A DNA stretch of 34,982 bases from DAOTUL01 sp034437435 (GTDB lineage Bacteria; Chloroflexota; Anaerolineae; Aggregatilineales; Phototrophicaceae): contig CAYQJO010000014.1 in the NCBI GenBank assembly GCA_964417785.1, forward strand, positions 1 through 34,982. Reading direction: 5' to 3'. The notes under the pieces were generated by a model. That model saw only the letters and a list, made by a program, of their open reading frames with translations. It was not told the origin of the DNA and did no database searches. Positions 16,688 through 24,466 of this stretch are shown in pieces (the stretch's first letter is position 1; every line of letters begins with the position of its first letter). A program made the translations under genes and the position numbers.

Positions 16688-17893
16688 TTATGCCACATCC
16701 GCCTTTTCTCGCTTAAGCGTTTCTGGCACACCCATACCGAAAGTAATCGCCGCCAGCACACCGGCACCGGCGATCACCAACGCCGACGCGCCCAACGTCA
16801 GCGCACCAGCCACCCATCCGACCACCAGCGGGCCGCCGCTCGCCCCCATGTCACCGATCAGACGCCACACCCCCAGGAATTCGCTGCGGGAATCCGGTGG
16901 GGCCAGGTCCGCGCCGATGGTCATCATGGTGCCGGAACTCAGCCCGTTGGCGAAACCAATCACTGATGCAGCCAGTGTCAGAGTCAGGAAGCTGCCTGTT
17001 AGTGGCACCATTGCCATCCCCAACGCTTGCAGGGCAAAGCTGGGGACAATCGCATACTTGCGTCCCTTGCGGTCCATAATCATGCCCGCAGGGAAAAACA
17101 TCGCCATATCCACCGCCGCCGCGATGCTCATAATCAGGCCGATGTCCTGCACTTCCAACCCGATGACATCCGAACCATAAAGCGGGACAATCGCCTGGGT
17201 GCCGCTGCGAATCATCATGACGAAAATCTGGCCCACACCAGCGATAGTCAGGAGCCGCCGATTCGCCCTGACCATGCTCAGGAGGCGAGTCTGCGGGGCA
17301 AGCTCCGGGCGTTTGATTTTGTGGTCGGGCAGCGCCCAGGCGACAACGATAAAAGCTATCGTAGTAAACACACCAAATGCCAGGAAGGTCGCTCGCAGAC
17401 CGAAAGCCGCTGCAATGGCTGCACCGGTCGCCGGACCCAGGAATTTACTCAGACGGAACACCCCACCAAACAGCGCAATTGCCCGACCGCGCCGGGTAGT
17501 GGTCACGGTGGACGAGATATAGTCATGACGGGCGACATTGTACAGGGCCGCACACATGCCAGCGACCAATCGATAACCGATGGCTTCCGGCACCGATGTT
17601 GCCCAGAACAGTGCCATCGTAGACACGGCCGTTCCCATCAGGCCGAAGAGCATAACCTGCCGCGAGCCTAATCGTCGGAGCAGCATCCCGGCAGGCACAT
17701 CCGCCACAATCATGCCCAGACCTTCACCCGCCAGCAGCAGTCCGATCAGACCATAAGTGACGCCAAAATCGGCCGCATACAGCGGCAGCACCGGGATCAA
17801 CATGCTGTGCGCGAACATATACGCCAATGAGGGAACATAGAGTGGGAAGAACAACGGGTGGCGCAGAACCTCCCGGACGGCATCCAGTTTCAA
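16688..17893 (-). CDS. Major facilitator superfamily transporter
   Basis: 401 residues with about 12 hydrophobic segments and the MFS loop 2-3 signature region (GMLLRRLGSRQVMLFG near residue 70) plus its second-half counterpart (GMIMDRKGRKYAIVPS near 275). The inner membrane is the expected location. The substrate cannot be read from sequence; the sequence style resembles drug or sugar exporters, while the downstream kdgK would fit sugar-acid uptake. The start is a TTG at 17893 preceded by AGGCGAG; no in-frame ATG precedes TM1. It opens the minus-strand run, with its promoter inside the repeat-rich region to its right. Confidence 0.85.
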   Translation of the reverse strand: MKLDAVREVLRHPLFFPLYVPSLAYMFAHSMLIPVLPLYAADFGVTYGLIGLLLAGEGLGMIVADVPAGMLLRRLGSRQVMLFGLMGTAVSTMALFWATSVPEAIGYRLVAGMCAALYNVARHDYISSTVTTTRRGRAIALFGGVFRLSKFLGPATGAAIAAAFGLRATFLAFGVFTTIAFIVVAWALPDHKIKRPELAPQTRLLSMVRANRRLLTIAGVGQIFVMMIRSGTQAIVPLYGSDVIGLEVQDIGLIMSIAAAVDMAMFFPAGMIMDRKGRKYAIVPSFALQALGMAMVPLTGSFLTLTLAASVIGFANGLSSGTMMTIGADLAPPDSRSEFLGVWRLIGDMGASGGPLVVGWVAGALTLGASALVIAGAGVLAAITFGMGVPETLKREKADVA

Positions 17894-18020
17894 AATCTGT
17901 TATCTCGCCTGCGGAAACATAATGTCCATTGTCGATGCTCTTCAAGATGGCGTCAATAGAACCGTTAAGGCAGTGTAGACCATATCCCAAACTTACGCAC
18001 ATATGTACGATTCTTATCGC

Positions 18021-18100
18021 AGATTTTATTGGGATATTTAATCTTAACTTAATCGTTTTTTCCCAAAATTTAACCGGAATAACCCAATTTTATCCAACCG
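18021..18100. other. AT-rich block, possible DNA-unwinding element
   Basis: By direct count 23 of 80 bases are G or C (29%), against roughly 55-60% in neighbouring genes. It borders the left end of the repeat cluster, as a duplex-unwinding element would border DnaA boxes. Confidence 0.45.
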
Positions 18101-18185
18101 CTGGATTATGCCTGTTCAAAACCTGTCTAAAACCTGTTCAAAACTTTGAACAGGCAGCACCCCACCTGTTCAAAACTTTCGACAG

Positions 18186-18204
18186 ATTTCCCAAGTTGGG
18201 AAAT
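18186..18204. promoter_or_regulatory. 19-bp palindrome in the repeat region
   Basis: ATTTCCCAAGTTGGGAAAT has perfect 9-bp arms around a central G. It sits between the degenerate repeat copies and could bind a dimeric protein. Confidence 0.5.
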
Positions 18205-18247
18205 GGCATTTCCGACTTTTCGACAGCCCTGTACAGACCTTCAAAAG

Positions 18248-18256
18248 TTATGCACA
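18248..18256 (+). promoter_or_regulatory. Consensus DnaA box TTATGCACA
   Basis: It matches TTWTNCACA at all nine positions. With its flanks it reads AGTTATGCACAGG, against AGTTTTGAACAGG for the local repeat, so the repeats themselves may be DnaA-box variants in this lineage. Confidence 0.5.
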
Positions 18257-18538
18257 GGCACCTGTTCAAAACTATATCCCACATATCCCAGGCCTTAACA
18301 TTCAGTTGGGTTATGTTCGGCCCTGAATTGGGTTTTGGCCGGGGATGCTGTGATATATATCCCACATTACAAAGTATCTTTCAGAGTTTTGAACAGTTTG
18401 AACAGGCTCTACTACTGCAACTATTCAATATATAACTGTATACCCCTTCAAATTACTTTCTAACCGCACCGGCTAACCCAAAATCCGGGATGATGCTACA
18501 CTTAGGCTGAGCGGTTTTCAGTTAAGTCGGGTAAAGTC

Positions 18539-19831
18539 ATGGACCACACATCAACACAGGCATACATCGCCCAACTGGAGCGCAAAGTCCAGAACCTGAC
18601 CAAGTTGGTCGAGGTCAACGGCCTGCTAAACAATGTGCTTCTGCGTACCGATGTTAATACCGATGCGGTTCTCAGCTATATGATGGATACCGCCGCTGAT
18701 CTGACCGAGTCTCAGGGTGCGGCGGTCTTGATGTGGAACGAGACCAAACAGGAACTTCGTTTCACCGCGACCAACAGCAGCAACCGTTCAGCCCAGTCCT
18801 TGATCGGTAAGCTGGTGCCGACGAACAGCATTGCCGGATACGTGGTGCAGGAACAGCGTCCCATTATGGTGAACGATGTCTCAGCAGACCCACGTCATTA
18901 CGGCAAACTGGATGCGGAGATTGAATTTGTCACGCGCTCGGTTCTTGGCGTACCGCTGATTTCTAACCAGCGGGTTGTTGGCGTGCTGGAAGTCGTCAAC
19001 AAGCAAAAGCCACCCTGGACTCCGGCGGATCGTAGCAATCTGATGCTCCTGGCAGGTCAGGCGTCGATTGTCATTGAGGTGGCCCAGTTGCTCATCAACT
19101 TGCAGCACGCCTACAGTGAATTGAGCGAACTGGATAAGCTTAAAAGCGATTTCATCGGGATTGCCAGCCATGAACTGCGCACACCGCTGGGCATCATTCT
19201 CGGCTATGCCAGTTTTCTCCAGGAAGACCCGGATTCGACCGTGCGGTCGCAGGCGAGCAAAGTGGTTGAAAGTGCGCTGCAACTGCGCCGCATCATCGAG
19301 AGTATGGTCAATCTCCGTTATATACAGCAAAAGAGCAGTGATTTGAAGCTTGAACTGCATTCACTCTCGGTCCTGATCGAGGACCTCCGGCAGGATGTGA
19401 CCGATCTGGCGCAGGCAGGAAAGTGCCATTTCGTGTTTAACTGCCGCGACCAATCGACCGATGTGCTGGTGGATCGTATCCGTATCGGCATGGCCCTGAT
19501 GAATATTGTTAACAACGCCATTAGCTTCAGCCCGGTTGATGGGACCATTACTATCGAAGCCTATGTGCGCAGCGCTCGTGAGGCGATTATCCGCATCCAC
19601 GATCAAGGCATCGGTATCGAACCGCTGGAGATCAACAATATCTTTGAGGAGTTCTATCAAGTAGAAGACCATATGGTGCGCAAACATGGCGGCCTGGGCA
19701 TCGGTCTGAGCATCAGCCGGGCGGTTATCCAGGCACATGGCGGCACAATCTGGGCTGAAAGCGCGGGCGTCGGTCACGGTGCCACCTTTAACGTAACCCT
19801 GCCTCTGGTCAGACCGGATGGCATGGAATAA
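18539..19831 (+). CDS. Soluble GAF-domain sensor histidine kinase
   Basis: 430 residues, no TM segment. A short N-terminal coiled coil (about 8-30) leads to a GAF domain (about 45-190, with SVLGVPLISNQRVVGVLEVVNK), then a HisKA dimerisation helix with phospho-acceptor His211 in ASHELRTPLG, and a HATPase domain with N box (NIVNNAISFSP), G1 (DQGIGIEP), F box (FEEFYQ) and G2 (GGLGIGLSISRAV). The GAF domain should sense a small cytoplasmic ligand or redox state. No response regulator is adjacent, so it is an orphan. No strong ribosome site precedes the ATG at 18539. Its promoter must lie in the repeat-rich region immediately upstream. Confidence 0.92.
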   Translation: MDHTSTQAYIAQLERKVQNLTKLVEVNGLLNNVLLRTDVNTDAVLSYMMDTAADLTESQGAAVLMWNETKQELRFTATNSSNRSAQSLIGKLVPTNSIAGYVVQEQRPIMVNDVSADPRHYGKLDAEIEFVTRSVLGVPLISNQRVVGVLEVVNKQKPPWTPADRSNLMLLAGQASIVIEVAQLLINLQHAYSELSELDKLKSDFIGIASHELRTPLGIILGYASFLQEDPDSTVRSQASKVVESALQLRRIIESMVNLRYIQQKSSDLKLELHSLSVLIEDLRQDVTDLAQAGKCHFVFNCRDQSTDVLVDRIRIGMALMNIVNNAISFSPVDGTITIEAYVRSAREAIIRIHDQGIGIEPLEINNIFEEFYQVEDHMVRKHGGLGIGLSISRAVIQAHGGTIWAESAGVGHGATFNVTLPLVRPDGME

Positions 19832-19866
19832 GATAAATTCAGAAGTTGGTACAGGAGGAGCAAGCT

Positions 19867-20556
19867 ATGGCGATTTCATTTACCTGGTTGGGTCATTCCG
19901 CCTTTGAGTTGAACATCAACGGTCACTCAGTCCTGTGTGATCCATTTTTGACCGGCAATCCGCTGGCCGCCACAACTGCCGATAAGGTCAATCCTGAGCT
20001 TATTCTGTTGAGTCACGGACATGGCGACCATGTGGGTGACACAGTGGACATCGCCAAACGCAACGGTGTGCCGGTTGTCAGCAATGTCGAAATTAGCAAC
20101 TGGCTGGCCGCAAAAGGTGTGGAAAATACCGTTGGCGTTAACACTGGCGGGACCTATCACGCCGAATTCCTTAAAGCGCAGTGGACTATCGCCCATCACA
20201 GTTCCGGACTGCCCGATGGCACTTACGGTGGTATGCCTAACGGCTACATCATCATGGCTGATGATCTGAAGCTGTACTACGCTGGTGATACTGATGTGTT
20301 CTTCGAAATGCAGTTGATCGGCGACATGGGCATTGATGTCGCCTTCCTGCCCATCGGTGATTTCTTCACAATGGGAATCGAAGGGTCGCTCAAGGCCATC
20401 CAGTTTATCCGTCCGAAGATGGTGGTGCCGATGCACTACAACACCTTCCCGCCGATCCAGCAGGATGTGGCGGCCTGGGCCGAGCGTGTGAACAAAGAGA
20501 CAGACGCCGCACCGATTGTGCTGGACCCCGGTGGGTCGCACACGGTTGAAGGCTAG
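19867..20556 (+). CDS. Metallo-beta-lactamase-fold metal-dependent hydrolase (UPF0173-like)
   Basis: 229 residues. It begins with ISFTWLGHSAFELNING, typical of the UPF0173 family, and has the metal-site motif SHGHGDHVGD (H-x-H-x-D-H) near residue 55, then AHHSSG, YAGDTD and PMHYNTFP supplying the remaining ligands. A dinuclear zinc hydrolase of unknown substrate is expected in the cytoplasm. The start at 19867 is set by AGGAGG eight bases upstream; an earlier start at 19846 lacks one. It follows the kinase by 35 bp and may share its transcript. Confidence 0.92.
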   Translation: MAISFTWLGHSAFELNINGHSVLCDPFLTGNPLAATTADKVNPELILLSHGHGDHVGDTVDIAKRNGVPVVSNVEISNWLAAKGVENTVGVNTGGTYHAEFLKAQWTIAHHSSGLPDGTYGGMPNGYIIMADDLKLYYAGDTDVFFEMQLIGDMGIDVAFLPIGDFFTMGIEGSLKAIQFIRPKMVVPMHYNTFPPIQQDVAAWAERVNKETDAAPIVLDPGGSHTVEG

Positions 20557-20565
20557 CGAGTATAG

Positions 20566-20590
20566 TGGGGCGGTCCTGCGGGTCGCCCCA
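20566..20590 (+). terminator. Strong GC hairpin after the MBL-fold hydrolase
   Basis: TGGGGCG (20566-20572) pairs perfectly with CGCCCCA (20584-20590) around an 11-nt loop, 10 bp past the hydrolase stop. There is no U-tract, so it is either a weak or factor-aided terminator or an mRNA-stabilising stem ahead of the next gene. Confidence 0.4.
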
Positions 20591-20621
20591 ATAACCTGTC
20601 ATGATTGAGCAAGGAACACGC

Positions 20622-21155
20622 ATGCAGGCAGCAGAATTCCTGTCACTGCCGGAATCGATGCTGCGTGTCGAGCTAATCGACGGGATGATTGTCTATGGGG
20701 AATCACCGATGAGTCCAGCGCCACATCCGGATCAGCAGCATTCTGCAGCGGCACTATTCAGGCTGGTGGATGCCAACGTGAGCGATGGAAAGCTTTTGTT
20801 CGCACCGGTCGATATTCTGCTGGATGACCACACCGTCCTCCAACCGGATGTCATGTGGATCGCACCGGACAGCCGCTGTGTTTTTCGAGATGGTCGCTAC
20901 CGCGATGCTGCGCCCGATTTGGTGATTGAGATACTCTCACCGGCTACAGCCCGATATGATAAGACCGTCAAATTCGATTTGTATGAGCGCTACGGCACCC
21001 AAGAATATTGGATTGCTGATCCGATCAATCGCTATTCAGAAGTGTGGACTGCGGTCGATGGACGGTTTATGCGTCATGGTGTTTTCGGTGAAACGGACGT
21101 ATTTGAGTCACCCCTGTTGCAGACAACGATCCGGTTGTCGGGAATCTTCCCCTGA
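20622..21155 (+). CDS. Uma2 family (DUF820) PD-(D/E)xK endonuclease-like protein, second copy
   Basis: 177 residues from the ATG at 20622, which has AAGGA six bases upstream; an in-frame ATG at 20601 would add seven residues but lacks a ribosome site. Core motifs: QPDVMWIAPDSR, APDLVIEILSPATARYDKTVKFDLYERYG and EYWIADP, closely parallel to the copy at 16095-16649 but too diverged for a recent duplication. Likely a nuclease-fold protein of unknown role. Its TGA stop appears to overlap the start of the glycosyltransferase as CTGA. Confidence 0.9.
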   Translation: MQAAEFLSLPESMLRVELIDGMIVYGESPMSPAPHPDQQHSAAALFRLVDANVSDGKLLFAPVDILLDDHTVLQPDVMWIAPDSRCVFRDGRYRDAAPDLVIEILSPATARYDKTVKFDLYERYGTQEYWIADPINRYSEVWTAVDGRFMRHGVFGETDVFESPLLQTTIRLSGIFP

Positions 21156-23305
21156 GAACACCCAACATTATCGCGTCATTTATTCTGGTCTGGTTCGCTG
21201 TCCTGGCGATACAGTACGCCAATGTAACGCCAGTGTTTGAAGCTGCCGACGAAGCCGCCCATTTTCTCTATGTACATCATCTGCTGGCGGATCACAATCT
21301 GCCCTTAATCCGCAGCCGCGATGCTGTCGCCGCACAGACCACACCGGTGGACCAGTGGGCTATCGAGAGCCACCAACCGCCGCTTTACTATGCGGTTGGC
21401 GCGTTGCTGATAAGCTGGACGGACCGCAGCGACGTGGACGACTATCTGCGTCCCAACAATCTGATTTTCCTGCGCGGCACAACCGACGATAATCACAACA
21501 AATGGCTGCACAGTCCGGCCCATACCGGCGGTGATACCCATATATCTGTGATGATTCTGCGAGGCTACAGCATCGTTCTGGGCATGGGGACGCTCTGGTT
21601 TGTCTACCGTACCGGGCGATTGGTTCTGGGCGCTGCCGGTGGATTGGCCGCCATGCTCCTGGTCGCGTCGATCCCGACCTTTGTCTCGATCAGTGCCAGC
21701 ATCAACAATGATAATCTGGTGACGTTTCTTTACAGCGCCGGGGTGTATTGGGTTCTTTCGACACGGACGAATGTGTCTCTGCGCGATGCTCTGGTGGTCG
21801 GTCTCATCCTGTCGGCGATTGCGCTGACCAAGCTGACCGGTGTTTCGTTGTTTGTCATTGTCTACGGGGCGCTGCTGCTGCGGCGACGGGGCGAGGCGGC
21901 GCAGGTCATTGCGGTATCGCTGGTGATGGCGACAATTCTGGCGGTATGGTGGTATCTGCGTAACTGGGACCTGTACGGCGATCCGCTGGCGCTAGGGGCG
22001 ACCCGGTCGCTGTGGGGGCGTGAATACGAAATCGCAGCCACATCGGGCGACCCACTGGCCGAACTGGTGCGGATCGGGCGGTCGTTCTGGCTGATGGTCG
22101 GGCATTTGCATAATCCGGTCTATGGTCCGGCGTGGGTGTATGCCTATGCCGCTGCTATTACGTTGCTGGCTTTGTTTGGGACGTTGTGGGGGCGCGAAGA
22201 ATCGCGTCCGACCCGTAGGGACGGTATTCTTGCCGTCCGCGAAATCTTGCTGGCGGTGTGTATGGTGGTTGGGTTCATGCTGCTGGCGGGTACGCGCAGT
22301 GTCGATATATCGTATGGGCGGTTGCTGTTCCCGGCGCTGGTAGGATTCGCGCCGTTGATGGTAGCGGGTTGGCGACGACTATTGGGTCGCCGCCTGATGC
22401 TGATCCCGGTGCTGCCATTGACCATGATGACGTTGCTGGTGCCATTTTCACTGCTGCCGCGAGCCTATCCGCTGCTGATTCAGACCGAAATTCACAACGG
22501 TGTCGATTATATCGGGACCGACGCCGGCGGGTTGGAACTGGTCGCCTACACGGTCGAGCAGAACACGGTAAGGCCGGGTGATACCCTGACCGGCCATGCC
22601 TATCTGCGTGGTACGCACCCACAAAACCCGGCCTTGTTCCTGACCGCTGTCGATAGCCTGACCGGCGCGACATTGGGCCACACCGAGATTTATCCCGGCA
22701 TGGCTCCCACCGATACCCTGCCGCCGGAGCGCACCTATCGCTTCGATTGGTGGGTAGATGTGGAGATGACCGCTGCGCTGAGTCCGCGCCTGATCGACTT
22801 ACACCTGTCGTGGTATGTGCCGGATGCCATGCTATCGATCCCGCAGGTGGATGGCAGCGGCGTGGCCCTGGGTGAGCGCGTGATTCTGCGTGGACCCGTG
22901 TTGATCGATTCCGATTATCAACCACGGCCAGAGAACACAACTCCTGGAATTAACTTCCATTGGGATGATGTAACGGTTGTTCTGGAGGGCTATACGATCC
23001 GCGATGGCGAACTAAAACTCTACTGGCGACCTTCGCGAGCGGCTGATCCCGATTGGGTGGTTGCGGTCCAGGTGGTGGATGCGGATGGTAATATCATCGC
23101 CCAGGCGGACGGCCCACCAGCCAGTTATCCGCCGGATGTGTGGCAGGAATATGTGATGTTTGAAGACACCCGCCGGGTAGACATTCCGGCGGGTGCTGAG
23201 GTGTTGATCGGCTGGTATCGCCAGTCGGATTTTATGCGGGCCAGCAGCGGTGGTGCGGGCGAATTCCGCGACCGGCTGTACGTTATTCAGCCGCCAGTGC
23301 CGTGA
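21152..23305 (+). CDS. Multi-pass GT-C-type glycosyltransferase with C-terminal beta-rich domain
   Basis: About 717 residues if started at CTG 21152. No in-frame ATG, GTG or TTG exists between there and GTG 21233, yet the frame upstream of 21233 encodes a clean first TM helix (NIIASFILVWFAVLAIQYAN) running straight into FEAADEAAHF, the acidic first-loop motif of GT39/DUF2142-like enzymes. The GTG start would delete that helix. CTG overlaps the Uma2 stop as CTGA and has GGGAA seven bases upstream. SHQPPLYYAVG and about ten further TM segments follow, to about residue 440, then a beta-rich external domain of about 270 residues. It likely transfers a sugar from a polyprenyl-phosphate donor outside the membrane. 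Its end overlaps the convergent gene by 23 bp. Confidence 0.75.
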   Translation: MRTPNIIASFILVWFAVLAIQYANVTPVFEAADEAAHFLYVHHLLADHNLPLIRSRDAVAAQTTPVDQWAIESHQPPLYYAVGALLISWTDRSDVDDYLRPNNLIFLRGTTDDNHNKWLHSPAHTGGDTHISVMILRGYSIVLGMGTLWFVYRTGRLVLGAAGGLAAMLLVASIPTFVSISASINNDNLVTFLYSAGVYWVLSTRTNVSLRDALVVGLILSAIALTKLTGVSLFVIVYGALLLRRRGEAAQVIAVSLVMATILAVWWYLRNWDLYGDPLALGATRSLWGREYEIAATSGDPLAELVRIGRSFWLMVGHLHNPVYGPAWVYAYAAAITLLALFGTLWGREESRPTRRDGILAVREILLAVCMVVGFMLLAGTRSVDISYGRLLFPALVGFAPLMVAGWRRLLGRRLMLIPVLPLTMMTLLVPFSLLPRAYPLLIQTEIHNGVDYIGTDAGGLELVAYTVEQNTVRPGDTLTGHAYLRGTHPQNPALFLTAVDSLTGATLGHTEIYPGMAPTDTLPPERTYRFDWWVDVEMTAALSPRLIDLHLSWYVPDAMLSIPQVDGSGVALGERVILRGPVLIDSDYQPRPENTTPGINFHWDDVTVVLEGYTIRDGELKLYWRPSRAADPDWVVAVQVVDADGNIIAQADGPPASYPPDVWQEYVMFEDTRRVDIPAGAEVLIGWYRQSDFMRASSGGAGEFRDRLYVIQPPVP

Positions 23306-24389
23306 TGATCTGCTCCACGTTGTAGCGCATGAACTCGATGTACGTGCTGACATCTTCATCCAGATTGTCACTGTACAGCCCGATGATCTGCCCATCATCC
23401 GTCACCAGATCGGGATCATCGACGAAGATCACCGGTGCGTCCGTTTCGGTCACATCTTCGACCACCATCACGCGGAAACCATAGGGTACAGCAAAATACG
23501 CCAGGAAGTTGTGGTTGGTCACCAGCTTTCGATTTTCAACCGTCTCCACCTGGGAGTCGATGGCCTGCTTGAGCGATTCCAACTGCTGGAAATAGCGATA
23601 AGCCTGATCCTGGTAGCGGGCGGCGTTATCGGGATCGGCAGCGCTGAATGCTTCCCGGATGTTCTCGACCCATATGATGACGTTATCCACATCAAACCAT
23701 ACATAGGGGTTGCAGGGACCACACTCGGCATCGTCGCCCAATCTGCCGATATATGCGGCGGCAGGGCGTACCCAGGCGTTCTGCACGGTAAGCCCATCAG
23801 CTTCAACGATGGACTCGACCTCGCCGAAGTCGTCCACCAGCGCTTCCAGACTGATTTCCGCGCCGGATGCAAACGAGAGAGTCAGCGGAATCGGATCGCC
23901 CGGTTCCAGGTCGCGGGTCAGGTTGATGAGCATGACATGGAAACCGCCCGGTTCCAGCACCGCCTCACCCTCAATCGAGATTCCGTCAACTGGTGACATC
24001 CGCATGACGTCGTTTTCCATGCGTGTCTGGTGAATTTCCACCACAGCGGCAGCCGGGCTATCGGCAGCGATCAGCGTGTCGTCGCCCTGAATCACCATAT
24101 AGGCCGCGCTGACCGCGCCACCGCCGTGCATGGCCGCGCCCATGCTGGTCGCAAGCATGGGGACGCCTTCGGAGACGGCGACCAGATTGTCGCTATCCAG
24201 GTCATCCACGCCGTTGATCAGGACCAGATCGGCATCTGGTGTCTCCGTTGTCGTCACTGTGACCAGATCACCGCCGACATTTCGGGCGACATCCGCGATA
24301 ATGGGATTCGTTGCGACCACCTGAAGTGTGTCGTCGGTTTGAGCCGGCATAACCAGCAGTACCCCGATAATCAGTGCAAACAGTTTCAA
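23283..24389 (-). CDS. TroA/ZnuA-like metal-binding protein with embedded PCu(A)C copper domain
   Basis: About 368 residues. The start TTG at 24389 is chosen because AGGAG lies seven bases upstream and yields a clean signal peptide (KLFALIIGVLLVMPAQT); a GTG at 24422 is the longer alternative. A short TroA-like N-lobe (VVATNPIIADVARNVGGDLVTV) is followed by a PCu(A)C-type domain (about 85-195): VEIH-x8-M-R-M, then M-x21-H-x-M ending in PGGFHVML. After it comes LTVQNAWVRPA, which in PCu(A)C proteins is normally the first strand. Then a TroA C-lobe resumes (NPYVWFDVDNVIIWVENIREAFSAADP, LVTNHNFLAYFA). TroA zinc ligands are partly lost: the DPHxYEP segment is absent and DPHVW is NPYVW, while the His of TNH stays. 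Expected extracytoplasmic, probably copper rather than zinc. Confidence 0.75.
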   Translation of the reverse strand: MKLFALIIGVLLVMPAQTDDTLQVVATNPIIADVARNVGGDLVTVTTTETPDADLVLINGVDDLDSDNLVAVSEGVPMLATSMGAAMHGGGAVSAAYMVIQGDDTLIAADSPAAAVVEIHQTRMENDVMRMSPVDGISIEGEAVLEPGGFHVMLINLTRDLEPGDPIPLTLSFASGAEISLEALVDDFGEVESIVEADGLTVQNAWVRPAAAYIGRLGDDAECGPCNPYVWFDVDNVIIWVENIREAFSAADPDNAARYQDQAYRYFQQLESLKQAIDSQVETVENRKLVTNHNFLAYFAVPYGFRVMVVEDVTETDAPVIFVDDPDLVTDDGQIIGLYSDNLDEDVSTYIEFMRYNVEQIITALAAE

Positions 24390-24466
24390 AATTTTGCTCC
24401 TATTGGTTGAGTGAAGCAACACCTCGATATGCTATCATGGAGATAATTACATGGCGAGATAGATAT
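24390..24466. promoter_or_regulatory. Divergent intergenic region between metal-binding protein and Fur-family gene
   Basis: 77 bp separates the two start codons and should hold both promoters. It is AT-rich in the middle (GATAATTA at 24442-24449). CTATC (24432-24436) and GATAG (24458-24462) are mirrored around it, a weak candidate for a Fur-family site. No strong consensus box is visible. Confidence 0.35.

Larger units (their letters stand above)
17982..18364. repeat. Second dispersed motif ATATCCCA, five copies
   Basis: Plus copies at 17982-17989, 18274-18281, 18283-18290 and 18357-18364, and one inverted copy (TGGGATAT) at 18030-18037. Two are 9 bp apart. An 8-mer is expected about 0.02 times in this length, so the clustering is not chance. 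Confidence 0.7.
18111..18406. repeat. Iteron-like cluster of CCTGTTCAAAA / TTTTGAACAGG
   Basis: Plus orientation: 18111-18121, 18122-18132 (CCTGTCTAAAA, two differences), 18133-18143, 18165-18175, 18261-18271. Inverted: 18145-18154, 18387-18396 (ends AGT), 18397-18406. Degenerate inverted copies: 18177-18185 and 18217-18226 (TTTCGACAG), plus CCTGTACAG at 18228-18236. The first three are head-to-tail at exactly 11 bp, one helical turn. Copies at 18133 and 18145 form a palindrome with 10-bp arms and a 2-bp spacer. Six copies share the exact 10-mer CCTGTTCAAA on one strand or the other. Confidence 0.9.
17894..18538. other. 645-bp gene-free, repeat-rich region: candidate replication origin or DnaA-titration locus
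   Basis: This is the only stretch over 300 bp without a convincing gene. Open frames inside it are short and lack family features. It holds an AT-rich block (18021-18100), a cluster of CCTGTTCAAAA repeats in both orientations (18111-18406), one consensus DnaA box TTATGCACA (18248-18256) that differs from the repeat at only two positions, a 19-bp palindrome, a separate ATATCCCA motif in five copies and several TTGGGTT/AACCCAA elements. AT-rich block plus ordered boxes is the build of bacterial origins. No dnaA, dnaN, gyrB or parAB gene is in the window, so the alternative of a complex promoter/operator region for the flanking divergent genes remains. Confidence 0.55.

Noticed and set aside
16997..17893. 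GC-skew sign change around 17.9-18.5 kb as proof of an origin
   Set aside because: Hand counts of single 60-base lines on both sides were inconsistent and confounded by coding strand; a computed cumulative skew on the full replicon is needed.
18111..18406. Short repeats considered as a CRISPR array
   Set aside because: Copies are about 11 bp, occur in both orientations and have irregular or no spacers; CRISPR repeats are longer, uniform and directional.
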